In this document: piece after piece, positions 49,822 through 60,006 of the stretch
Layout: every line of letters begins with the position of its first letter
Numbering within the stretch: position 1 is the first letter of the stretch
NCBI GenBank assembly: GCA_007449985.2
Contig: VIIQ02000725.1
Span: forward strand, 124,001-188,000
Direction: 5' to 3'
Length of the DNA: 64,000 nt
Source: Desmodesmus armatus
Taxonomy: Eukaryota; Chlorophyta; Chlorophyceae; Sphaeropleales; Scenedesmaceae
Translations under genes and position numbers: made by a program
Notes under the pieces: model-generated
Databases searched by the model: none
The model's input: only the letters and a program-made list of their open reading frames with translations
Told to the model about the DNA's origin: nothing

Positions 49822-52706
49822 ATGGTCTACATGCGGGGGAACGCGCTGGCCTTGCTGGTTCTATGTGAGTGCTGCTGTTGCTCACACTATTTAAGACCGT
49901 CTGTTTGGTATTAGGCACAGCGCCGGCGACCAAATGGGCTTATCAGAGGCGTTGCGGTGACTCAGGGCGTCATAAGATGTTCACCAGCCGCGATGCTGTT
50001 GACGGAGGGCGTCGCACTAGCCTGCGATGCATGCAACAGGTTCTTACCGATCAAACGTTTTGCATTCATGCATGAGCGCACGCAGCAGTGCACATCGTCT
50101 CACCAGCAGTCGTTGGCAACTCTGACAGCTGGCTACAGCAAGCATCATTACTCACCCACGGCACTCCTACGCATCCAAACTGCTCTGTTTCAATGCATAC
50201 AGCATCAAGCAAGCCTGCATGGACATGATCAGACTATTTCAGCCCTTCCACAGCAGGCCTCCCCACTCCTCTGTGACCACCTGCGGTTCCCTACCCCATA
50301 CTGCTGACCCCATCCCCCTGTCCTGCCCTGCGTTTCTTTATGCCGTCTTCTGCATGTTCTGCTCGCACCATGTAGGTGGAAGCCTGGCAGTCGTGGTGGC
50401 AAAGCCAGCCCAGCTGGCTCCAGGCATCATCCCAATCCCAGATGCCACACCACCAGCTGCAGCCGCCCTCAAGGCCCCTGCAACCGCAGCCATCAACCCA
50501 GCTGCTGTAGCAGCAGCTCCCGTCATCCCACCTCAGCCCGGGTTCGGCTTAGTAGACCCCATGAGCAAATGGAACGCCGTCCCAGCAGCAGCACAGCCGG
50601 TGGGCTTCCCCGCAGGCTTCGGCGCAGCAGCAGCAGCACCCGCTGCCGCATTCCCTGGCGCCTTCCCAGCCCAGCCCGGCTTTGGAGCAGCCCCAGCAGC
50701 AGCACCAGGCTTCGGCCTCGCAGCTGCCAACCCCGCCCTGCCAGCTGCCGGATTCCCAGCACAGCCAGCGGCCGGTTTCCCAGCACAGCCAGGGTTTGGA
50801 GCAGCAGCGCAGCCAGGGTTTGGAGCAGCAGCTCAGCCAGGGTTTGGAGCGGTAGCACAGCCAGGGTTCCCTGCTGGGTTCCCAGGTGCACTCCCAGTGG
50901 GTGGAGCCATGCCTGGTGCTATGCCGGGCCTTCCAGGAGCCTTTGGCCCCCAGCTGCCTCCTGGACTTATCTCTACCCCCCTCCCAGCTGTGCCTGCTCC
51001 CCCACCAAGGGCCCGCCCCGCCGCTCCTCCAGGTGTGTTGCTGTCATTTGTGGGGCAGGGTTTGATGAAAGGTATCCCTGCAGCGTTGACTTCTGTTGTG
51101 CTGTAAGTGTGATGTGAACAGCGGCACAGCACAACAGTGGGCAGAAGACTAAGCGTGGCACAGCCGCTGCTGTTATGCCAGAAAGGTGTATGGTACGCAT
51201 TTTGCAGCAGCAGCAGCAGCCGCTATGACCGCATAAGCTGGCGCACCAACAGACGGCTGTGCACACTGCCTCGACTGACTGCCTCTTGCACTCACTGTCC
51301 TTGCTCCTGTTATTTGCTGTGCACAGCTCCCCCAATTCCCCGTGGCAAGGCTGTCTGGAAGCCTCAGTGGGACGAGCTGAAAGACTTTACTGACAACGAA
51401 GTCATTGTGAGTAATCCTTGCTGCTGCTGCTGCTGCTCTGGGGTCCTGGGGGTGGTGTGGTTATTGGTGGGGTGCTGAGAGTGGGTGCCGGGAGTGGCGG
51501 TGTCAACAGGAAAACATAGATACGTGCTGCAGCAGTACACAGTGGGACGAGCTGAAGGACTTTACTGACAACGATGTCATTGTAAGTGGCCCTGTTGCTG
51601 CTGCTGCTGCTGCTCTGGGGTCCTGGTGTGTCACTGGTGGGGTGCTGGGGATGGTTGCGGGGAGTGGTGGTACGGGCAAAAACATAGGCCCTTGCTGCTG
51701 CTGCTACTGTTGTGGGGTGCTGGGGGTGGGGTGGTTACTGGTGGGGTGCTGGGGGTTGTTGGAGCAAGTGGGGGTGTCAGTAGGGAATCATAGGTACATG
51801 CTGCAGCAGTACTCTGTGGGACAAGACAAACATCGGATGGAGCGCAGCTCCCAGGCATGGACATCTCAAAACCCAGCAACTGCTCACTAACACTGTGAGT
51901 GGCACCTGCATCGACACACCCAAGCCTACAATACCATACAATGTCCGGCGTCTCCCTTACATCTGAGTGTAAAATACTCCACTGCTGACCAGAGCCAACT
52001 GCTGTTCCCACCCCACCCCACCCACCCCTACTTCCCGCCCACAGATCAGCTTCAACGTGGCCAACACCCCAGAGCAAATCTTCTGGAACCAGAAGAAGGT
52101 CCGTGAGGCACTGGCAAAGGCCGGAGGCATCCTGCCCAACAGCATCAGCTACTACCAGGTCCTCCCCTCAACCGACGACTACGGCAGGCCCTTCACCACC
52201 GTTCGTTTTGTGGTCCAGAACCGCAATGCCGACCTTGCCTCCAACCTCATGACCAGCCTGAATCAGGAGGGCACGCAGAACAGGCTCAAGAATCGCATTG
52301 AAGAGCTAAACCTCGACTTGATCGGGGACTCCATGAAGGCACAGACACCCACCGACTTCAAAGCGGCATCGCGGGCCGGCGCCTCTAACTCTGCCCTCCC
52401 CAGCAGCACCATGATGGATACCACCGGGGTATGAACGGCGTGGCGGCTGCAGCAGCAGCATCTGGGCCGGGTCTCGGAGCTGGGCCAGGTCTCGGAGCCG
52501 GGCCAGGTGCCGGGACCACGGGTGTGGCAGTGCCAGATGTGCCAATGGGCAATGCAACATCCACAGCGGGTCTGCCGGGGCTAGGAGCAGGGGGTGCTGC
52601 CCAGAGGCCTGCAATGACAAGGCGGCAGCAGTCTGGTGCTGTCTCTGCTGCTGCGGGCAGCTGGCTGCTTGCTGCTGCTGTTGCTGCTGGCGCATTCCTG
52701 TTGTAA
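49822..52706 (+). CDS. Secreted PGFGAA-repeat protein with globular domain and GPI-anchor-like tail (one -1 break)
   Basis: Exons: 49822-49864, 50376-51032, 51327-51406 and 52045-52706; 480 residues if one base is added in the G4 run at 52426-52429. MVYMRGNALALLVL is split in phase 1 from GSLAVVVA; the junction codon is Cys, giving a clean signal peptide before KPAQ. An Ala/Pro region follows, then PGFGAA(A/V)QPGFGAA repeats and a proline stretch. The globular part (about residues 261-355) reads ISFNVANTPEQIFWNQKKVR, SISYYQVLPSTDDYG, TTVRFVVQNRNADLASNL. Read as given, the frame stops at 52434. In the shifted frame it continues GLGAGPGLGAGPGAG and ends AAGSWLLAAAVAAGAFLL, a hydrophobic C-terminus after small residues typical of a GPI signal. 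A cell-surface or wall role is inferred. I do not recognise the family. Confidence 0.7.
50680..50890 (+). repeat. PGFGAAAQ tandem protein repeat
   Basis: At least four near-identical units of CAGCCAGGGTTTGGAGCAGC encode QPGFGAA or QPGFGAV, flanked by degenerate AGFPAQP units. The array is part of the second exon of the secreted protein. Its composition resembles elastin-like or structural wall proteins. Confidence 0.8.
51367..51830 (+). repeat. Tandem duplication carrying a microexon
   Basis: The stretch TGGGACGAGCTGAA(A/G)GACTTTACTGACAACGA(A/T)GTCATTGT occurs in exon 3 (about 51369-51408) and again at 51543-51583 inside intron 3. The flanking G/T-rich intron sequence (CTGCTGCTGCTGCTCTGGGGTCCTGG) is repeated too. 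A third, decayed unit near 51795-51835 keeps ATGCTGCAGCAGTAC...GTGGGACAAGAC. Exon and intron were therefore duplicated together. Confidence 0.75.
51543..51581 (+). other. Candidate 39-nt cassette microexon
   Basis: An AG at 51541-51542 and a GTAAGT donor at 51582 bound 39 nt that stay in phase 0 and encode WDELKDFTDNDVI. This duplicates the end of the preceding exon, WDELKDFTDNEVI, with Glu changed to Asp. It could be included, skipped or silent without breaking the frame. Confidence 0.45.
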
Positions 52707-54740
52707 GGCGCTGGTGACAGTGACAGTACGCACAAGACAGCTTGTACGCAGCGCAGTTGTGTGTGCGGATAGACACGCCACAACAACAGCGCTTATTGCC
52801 AGTGGGGCTGCTGCTACAACAGTACATGCGCACCACTGCGTGTGCATGCTGTGACGGTGGTCACACGACTTGCCAGGCAGATGCGCCTTGGGCGCTGTGA
52901 GCGGCAGAGAGGCAGCTTATCTCGTCTCAGGGACTCCTGTTAATCTGTCCCTTGCGCATGGAATGAGGTATTGTTAGCAGCGGTAGCTGCTGCCAGACGG
53001 GTGTAGTCATGTGCAGTTGTGAATGCATGTGTTTGTTGTTGATGGTCGGGGTTGCGCGGTGTGGAAAGCTCCCTGTGGTGCAGTGCTGTACATTTGTGTG
53101 TGTAGTGAGTTGTGCCTGTGCACAGCGCCTTCCACTGCTCAGCAGTGCATACTCTGCGGTATGCTATAGCTTTGAAAGGCAGCTCTGTGACCAGACTTCA
53201 AGAGATTGGCAGGGCTGGTCGCTACCTGGCTTGCTTGTATCTGGGCAGGCGCAACCTGTTGGGTTGAGTTGTTGCTCGACACAGGCTTGCTGTGTCTGCT
53301 TGTTCGAGCATACATCACATACAGCTTGCAAGTGATGTTGTGTATTGCGCAAGCTCCCACAGGAGTGTACGCGCATGGGGTGCATACCACAAACCTCAAG
53401 ACCTTTCTTGAGTTGTTGGTTGGACAAAGACCTCTCCATGAGGTGCTGCACAGAGGGCCTTGGGACGGTAAATCCTATCAGCCTTGGTAGGGTGCCAGGT
53501 GAACCCTACATACCTACAGGGCGAGTGCGATAGAGCCCATGCTTTATGGATGGCATGCCACCTACAGACACAGGCTATGCTGTCTTGAAGCATGCAGCTC
53601 CCTTGTTATCCTGGTGTTCTGTTACACAGCAACCTTGTCGGTGTACTGTAGACTTATGTTGTCCAACCACAAGCAGTGGCACAGCATAGGTGGCAGCACC
53701 ACACAGTTGCTTGGTTGGGGGTGCACGCAAAGTTCTGGCGGGGTGGGTGTTTTGTTGCCCAGCACAAAACACCCAACACATGGTTTTTTTGGCAACGTAT
53801 GGCAAAAGAGACGCACGGGGGCATGTGCTATACTGCATCAATCGTTTGTGTGTGGTTGTGGCGGCAAGGAAGGTGCTGCAATGGCACCAGTTGGCAGGCT
53901 GGCAGCACGTTGAATAAAGTTATTAGCTGCTGGCCAGGATTGCGTGTGTGCTACGTAGTTAAGCCGCAGCTTCTGTTGCATGTGTGTCCTGGTACCGCTC
54001 CCAATACTTTTGGCAGAAGGTGCGCAGCGGCATTGCTGTGTGGTGCTGACGTGTTGGGAGCACCAGCAACTGGCAAACGTGCATGAAAGACAGCCGCTGC
54101 TGTTGTAACAAGACGTCTGGACATGGCGGGGGTCAATGCAGTTGGAGCACTATGTCAGAATCCAGTAGCATCCGTTGATGACCAAGCTTGCAAACTGTCT
54201 GGGGTGGGCTGCTGCAGCTGTCCAGGCCAACAATCGTAAACTTTAGGGGCCCTGCGCGTGGACAACTCAGCCAGAGTATGACACCTGCTGCACTCGTGCA
54301 GGAATGCCACTGCTCCCCCGTTTACACCACATTAGCCTGACATACTCCGCCACAAAAGTAACACTGGCACCCACTGTGCAGAGCTGTCTTGGTAGGCGTG
54401 TCCGCTGCAGTAGTGTAGTCAAACTTGATGTGTTGGGGCAGCAGACATGTGGACAGTGAACCAAGAGACTTCATTACTAGAACCACTGCGTGACAATGAC
54501 GTGATGTGCTGTCCCTAGTGCTACGCAGCAAAACCCGGATGTTACGGTCGTCGGGAGGGTTGAGGGGTGCTTTGTTGCGGTCGTGTGAGTCTGCCAGCTA
54601 TACTGAATGCCGAATTGGTATCACGTTGGTCAGTTGATTGATTCTTTATCTCTACGTTGTAATTGTCCATTGGAACCGCAAACTTTGTTTTCCCACCCTT
54701 TCACCTCAGCCAGCCCTATAAACCACGTCAATCGGGTAGC
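52707..54740. other. Intergenic, 2.0 kb
   Basis: The 3' UTR of the secreted-protein gene lies at the left; no convincing distal TGTAA was seen. A perfect inverted repeat lies at 53745-53774. Open frames are Cys-rich readings of TG-rich DNA. CTATAAA at 54716 is only about 20 nt before the next ATG, too close to serve as its TATA box. Confidence 0.45.
53745..53774. repeat. Perfect 11-bp inverted repeat, 8-nt loop
   Basis: GGGTGTTTTGT, loop TGCCCAGC, then ACAAAACACCC. A run of T follows about 10 nt later. This resembles a stem-loop in RNA, but no gene model ends nearby; the closest stop is about 1 kb upstream. Confidence 0.75.
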
Positions 54741-57006
54741 ATGGGACGTTCTTCAAAAACCAAAACGGTTTACTCGCTCATGCTGCCATCCATAAAGGTG
54801 AGAGCACGGGAGCCGGGCTGACCGGCTTCGCCCAACACCACAATTGAGTTGCAGAACTCACCCAAAAGAACGCATCAAGCATCTATTTGGAATAGTGTAA
54901 TCTGTACATGGCGGACTGTCACGAAAACATACGAGCAGAAGCCGCATCGCCATCGGTGCATCACGTCCGTTGTCTGCTACATCCGTGCACGTGCTATCAT
55001 CGCTGAATGTGCCCACCAAATGCAAAACATGCCTTGTACCTTGCTTTATGACCCTCAGGATTGCCTAGAGGAGTGCCCCAGCCCAGGCAGGAAGCAGGTA
55101 ACCAATGCCTCTCAGCCTTAGCCCTGAAGAAGTGCTGAGCACAAACAGGGCTCCAGCCTATCGCCATTTTCTTGCAATCAACGCTGCTCAATCTGCCCAT
55201 TATCCTCCCTTCTACGAGTCCCTGTGCACAGCTCATAGTGCTGCTGTCATGCTGCCTCACTCACTGATCACTCACACCACTGTGACATCACTGAGGCTCC
55301 TGCACAGCCACTGACCAGATTGTCCAAAGCCACACCAAGTGGCACTCAGCATCTCAATCAAGTACTTGTGTCTTTCAACTGTGTTGTACAGGCAGCAAAG
55401 CCAGGCCACATGTTCAGCCCCAGGGGGAGTGACCAGAGTCCCAGGCTGAGGCCACACAAGGCCCTCCAAACACAGCAGGCAAGCAAGCATCAGCTTGGCC
55501 AAGCTGATGCTTGCCTTGGGGTGAGTGTTACTTGCTGTTGCTTTGGGTCGATCTTGATACCTGACTTACCTGATGTTTTCATGTACCGTACAGCAGGGCA
55601 GTGCACCCGACTGAAAAACAGCAGCACAGGCGTCACTGTGGTGTGAGCCATAACTTCAGCCACACAGTTGCGCAGACTCTGCACTGGTGTTTGTGCCCTC
55701 ATGCAGTCCAGACAGTTTGTGGTGCAATTGTCCTGCAGATAACATGCTCAAAGAAATGAAGACAGTCTGTAGCTTGCAGGTTGCTGCAGCAAATGCTGCA
55801 TCATGATGTCCCTCAAGCAGGTCCCCTGTGCCAGCATCTCAGGCTGTGACTTGGGATGATGACGCATATCACTCTCCCCACCTTGTCACAGCAGGCACTT
55901 CTTCTCAACTCCCTTACCTCGGCCCTACCTCGTACCACCCCATTTGTCACCCTGTCTCATCCTCTCCTCACCAGGCTGGCCTCCAGAATCTGCACAAGAC
56001 CCGCACAAAGGACAGCCCCTCATCAGCTTCACCCAGAGGCTACAGCAGCAGCAGCAGCAGCAGCAACCACACCAGGCGCCCACACAACGCTCCCCTCACC
56101 CCCACCAACACCACCGCCACCACCAGCAAAGCCAACAAAGGCTTCAGCAGCAGCAGCAGCGGCTTAAGCAGCAGCATCTCTAGCGGCAGCAACTCGAGCA
56201 GCTTTGAGCTCGACACCGCCATGCGCAGCCTGTCCATCCATGACACCCATCCTGTGTCTACACCCGCGCGCCAGCATGCAGCAGCAGCGGCTGCAGCCTT
56301 TGTTGCTGCAGCAGCAGTAGCTGCTGCCGGCGGCCACTCACCCTGGGGTTCAGACCCGAACTCAAATTCAAACTTTAACCCCAAGGCAGGGGTGAGCCTC
56401 CAAAACCTCAGCCAGCTACAGCCAGAGGAAGATGAGCAGCCGCTGCAGATCATGACTAGCAGCAGCAACAGCCCCTCTGCATTTATTGCTGCTGTGGCAG
56501 CCGCCGCTGCTGCTGGCGCCATTGACCTGCGGGCTGTTAAGCAGCTGACGGACGGTGCTGCCTTCCCGGTAAGTGGGGCATCGGGTTCCATCTTTGTTTC
56601 CCTGGCACATCATGGGTTTGACAGCTCAGGCAATTTGCATCAGGCTGGGGGCTCGCACGTACGGTACACCATGCATGTGATCAAAAGCCGTGCTGCTGCT
56701 ACCCGTGTGTGCTGTTCAGTGTGTCCCCTGCCCTGCACCATACGCCACCCACAATCGCTCTCGAACATGCTGTCATGCTTGATATCTGCACTCTGCTATA
56801 TGCTTGATATCTGCACTCTGCTACTCATCGTGCTATGCCGTGCTGTGCTGCCGTCAGGTTGCCCCCATCAGCCCCAAGTGGCCTCCCACTATCTCAGCAG
56901 ACGGCGCCTGCATCCCCGCTGCCCACAACATCCACCTCTCACCCTGTGGCACTGGTTCAACCACCTTCAGCTCTGTCGCCAGCCTGTCAAGCCCCCAGGC
57001 AGCAGA

Positions 57007-57056
<50 letters not shown>

Positions 57057-58515
57057 AGGCAGCAGCAGCAGCAGCAGCAGCAGAGGCAGCAGCCGAGCGG
57101 CTGATGTCTGTGATGCCTACTGCTGCTGTGCCAGAGTCTCTGCTGACTGCAGCAGGGCAGCGCGTGAAGACACTGCTTGCTATTGAGGCAGTCAAGTCTT
57201 GCAGGTATGCATAGTGAGGCAAGTGTACTACAGTGTCCAGTGGAGGACAGTCAGCCCCAGGTCCCTTGGTATTGAATAACATCCATGCAAGCTGCTGCCT
57301 TAGCTGTCGAGCCGATGCTTGTGAATAATTACTTATTTCAGCAATTATCCGGCTATTTTTTGACGGACGGGATGCCTATAATAGGTTCCAGCTCTGTGAC
57401 GTGATGCAGAGCGGAGAGCACATGCTCTTGTGCCCTCCACTCCTTCTGTTGCAGGTCACACTCAGCCCCTGGCAGCAACCCTCACTCCTCACACTTGGGA
57501 CGTGGTGATGTCACACCTTCAGCAGCAGCAGCTGCTGATGCTGCCGCTAGCAAGGACACGCAGTCGTCAGTGCAGCAGAGGGACGATGCCGGTGACAGCA
57601 CACGCAGCAAGCACTACAGGAGCGGCTCAGCCCTGCGCCCCCCACTCCACCTTACACCCTGGCAAGTTTACCCCAATCCTAGGTCAACCACTGGAAGCTC
57701 AAGCAGCACCAGCAGCACCCCACGACACACCCCCTCACAGCAGCTGCTGCAGCTGCACAGGCAGCCATGGCAGCAGCAGCAGCAGCTCACCCTGCCGCTG
57801 CAGCAGCAGCAGCCGCAGCAGCTGGCCCTTGAGCGGCAGCAGCTGTTCGGCAGCAGTGGCGGTGGCGGCTACGGACGCCGGTCCGGCCATTCGTCCCGTG
57901 GTAGGGCTGCTGCCCCTGAGATGACTGCCAAGGCTGCTGCGCTGTTCAGCACTGTCGCCAGCTCTGTGCAGAAGGACCTGCAGATGTGGCAGGAGGGGCG
58001 GCGCCTGGGCCAGACACCACGCCTCCTTAGGAGCACACTGTCACCGGTGAGCACGTCCGACGTCATACAAGTTGTATGATAGCGTCTGTACTGTGTTGTC
58101 TTCTTCCAGGGGGGTGGGAGGAGGGTGGGTTGGGAGGCGGGGCGCACACACTGTTGTGGAGAAAGGCAGCATCACCCCCTTGTGCTTCCGCAACACTCGC
58201 CAGACAACGCACATGCTGATGATTTACTGTCGACCGTCTGCTGTCGATGTGATGTGATTCGCTGCAAAATAACAGGCTTACGTGAGCCAGAGGACCGACC
58301 GCTGGGTCAACGAGGTAGCCAAGTTTATGGTCGACAGCGGAATCCTGCCCAAGCACCGCGTGTTCGTGTACATGCTGCGGCCTGTGCATCCCCCGCCCAC
58401 ACGCTGGCAGTGCGTCCAGAAGAAGTTGGGAAAGCCTATGCACTGGATGGAGACGCGCTTCGGCAAGAAGGCGCGCGCACGTGCACGGGCGCTGAAGCGC
58501 GTCGCCGGTCACTAA
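54741..58515 (+). CDS. Large disordered Ser/Ala/Gln-rich protein with conserved-looking basic C-terminus
   Basis: Seven exons: 54741-54797, 55059-55097, 55392-55520, 55843-56568, 56858-57204, 57455-58046 and 58276-58515; phases agree and the total is 709 residues. The first exons are short: MGRSSKTKTVYSLMLPSIK, DCLEECPSPGRKQ, then AAKPGHMFSPRG. The middle holds Ser runs, Ala runs (about 57000-57100 encodes EAAAAAAAAAAATAAAAE) and Gln runs. The last exon, free of repeats, reads AYVSQRTDRWVNEVAKFMVD, SGILPKHRVFVYMLRPVHPP and WMETRFGKKARARARALKR. This 80-residue end is the only likely folded part and is strongly basic. No signal peptide or membrane span is present, so a nuclear or cytosolic place is inferred. 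The last four exons are well supported; the first three rest on splice phase alone. I do not recognise the family. Confidence 0.6.
55483..55514. repeat. 32-bp perfect palindrome
   Basis: GCAAGCATCAGCTTGG is followed directly by its exact reverse complement, with no spacer. It lies within the third exon of the gene at 54741 and ends 6 nt before the donor site at 55521. Confidence 0.9.
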
Positions 58516-58875
58516 AGTTCCTGATTTCGGGTATAATCACGCCGGCCTGAAGTTCGCCACAAGTGATGATCGTGGCTGCAGGATTACGCGGTGGCTGAGA
58601 GCTGCAGCGAGAGGCTAAGCAGGGCGATGGGTTGCGCAGTCTTGTTTTCACGTCTGCAGCTTGGTTGATTCAACTGCTGCGTTCTGTGGCACAATGCATG
58701 CTGTGGTGGTTATTAGTCACAATGCATTCTGGTCTGATTGTTAGGACAGCGGCAGCTAGTGCCAGTTGTTGAAGAATCCGAGGCTACCATGAGGAAGAGA
58801 GACTGCATGGCACAAGCAAATGCATGCCGTGTCGACTAGCAGCGCGTTGAGAATGATGCAGGACCGTGAATGGAT

Positions 58876-58923
58876 GATGCAATTGCATCTTGCAAGCGGT
58901 TGATGCAATTGCATCTTGCAAGC
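58876..58923. repeat. Doubled 22-bp unit containing a 12-bp palindrome
   Basis: GATGCAATTGCATCTTGCAAGC occurs at 58876-58897 and again at 58902-58923. Each unit contains the palindrome ATGCAATTGCAT. The pair lies about 360 nt downstream of a stop codon. Confidence 0.85.
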
Positions 58924-59836
58924 CTAATTGAGGTCCAGGGGCGGTCTTGATAATAAGCTAAATAATAGGAGTACTCCTAGTGTTAGCGGCATTTGGCGGG
59001 GTTTAAGGGGGTCCTTTTAGTAGCAAGCAAGGTGTGAAGGCTCCTTTGGCCTGCCAAGTTTGGTCGCTGGTGTTGGGGCATGGCATGGGGGCAGCTGATG
59101 ATATGTGTGTGGTATCTGGCATGACACCTCGCGGTATAGTATCTATGGTATGCCGCGGACGCTGTGTTGCATTGATCAAAGCAACCATTACAATTGATCA
59201 TTGACTGATCCAGGTGCACAGGGTGATGTCAGCATCGGTGGACTTCCATTTGCGGTCCCACCACTCCTTCTGCTGGTGTGCTGTGGGTGCGCATAGACCC
59301 TGTTGCATGCGCTGGTGTCGTTTGTGTCCGAGTGTTGCCCATAGGCCTTGTTGCGAGCGCTAGTGTCGTGTGTGTCTGAGTGTCTGTCCGTGTGTCTGTG
59401 TCTGTCTGGTCTATGTGTCGGCATCAGCGTGCAGCACATGCACATACTATGTGATGTACACATTCCTCTATCCCTGAGACCCCTCTGAGTAGCCAACATA
59501 TCTTTGTGCATGCGGCCCTAATCAACGGCTTGTGCGCAAGCACATGATGCATTATCATGCTTGTGAAGTGCCGCACTTCAGTGAGGTGGTCTGCTGGACC
59601 ACATCTGTTGTCATGAGCCAAATTGCACGACAGGGCAAGTTGCCTTTCGTTTGGCTGCCAACTGGCGTGCCAAGTAAGCTATCACTTCCACGCTACAAGC
59701 AAGAGAGCGGGAGGCTGCCAAGTAAGCTTGCACGGGCAGGCTGAGACGGGCCGTCTGCCGGGCATCTTCTGTGCATTTCTGTTGAGCCCGGCGCTTACGG
59801 GCCTACACTGACTGTGATTCTTTTTCTTTTTTGCAG

Positions 59837-60006
59837 CGCAGTGCTCCCTGGTCGTTGCAGCCAGCATTGCTGTTGCTGTGATTCTGATAAGGCTGCGTTT
59901 GGGGCAGCGGCAGGGCGTCGACACCATTCAGACCAACACAGAGGGCTGGACCCATCACCCTCAATCCCGCCAACCCCCTGCGCAGCCCTACGCATTGCGG
60001 CCCTGA
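59837..60006 (+). other. Candidate last exon encoding a transmembrane segment
   Basis: After a strong pyrimidine tract and TTTTGCAG, one frame runs 55 codons to TGA: QCSLVVAASIAVAVILIRLR, then polar residues ending QPPAQPYALRP. This reads like a single-pass anchor with a short cytosolic tail. No upstream exon could be matched to it. A different frame through the same DNA is open much longer but looks unlike protein. Support is weak. Confidence 0.25.

Noticed and set aside
55105..55314. ATG-led open frame of 69 codons (PLSLSPEEVLSTNRAP...)
   Set aside because: It lies in what reads as an intron of the gene at 54741 and offers no phase-compatible donor. It could be a small gene, but nothing supports it.
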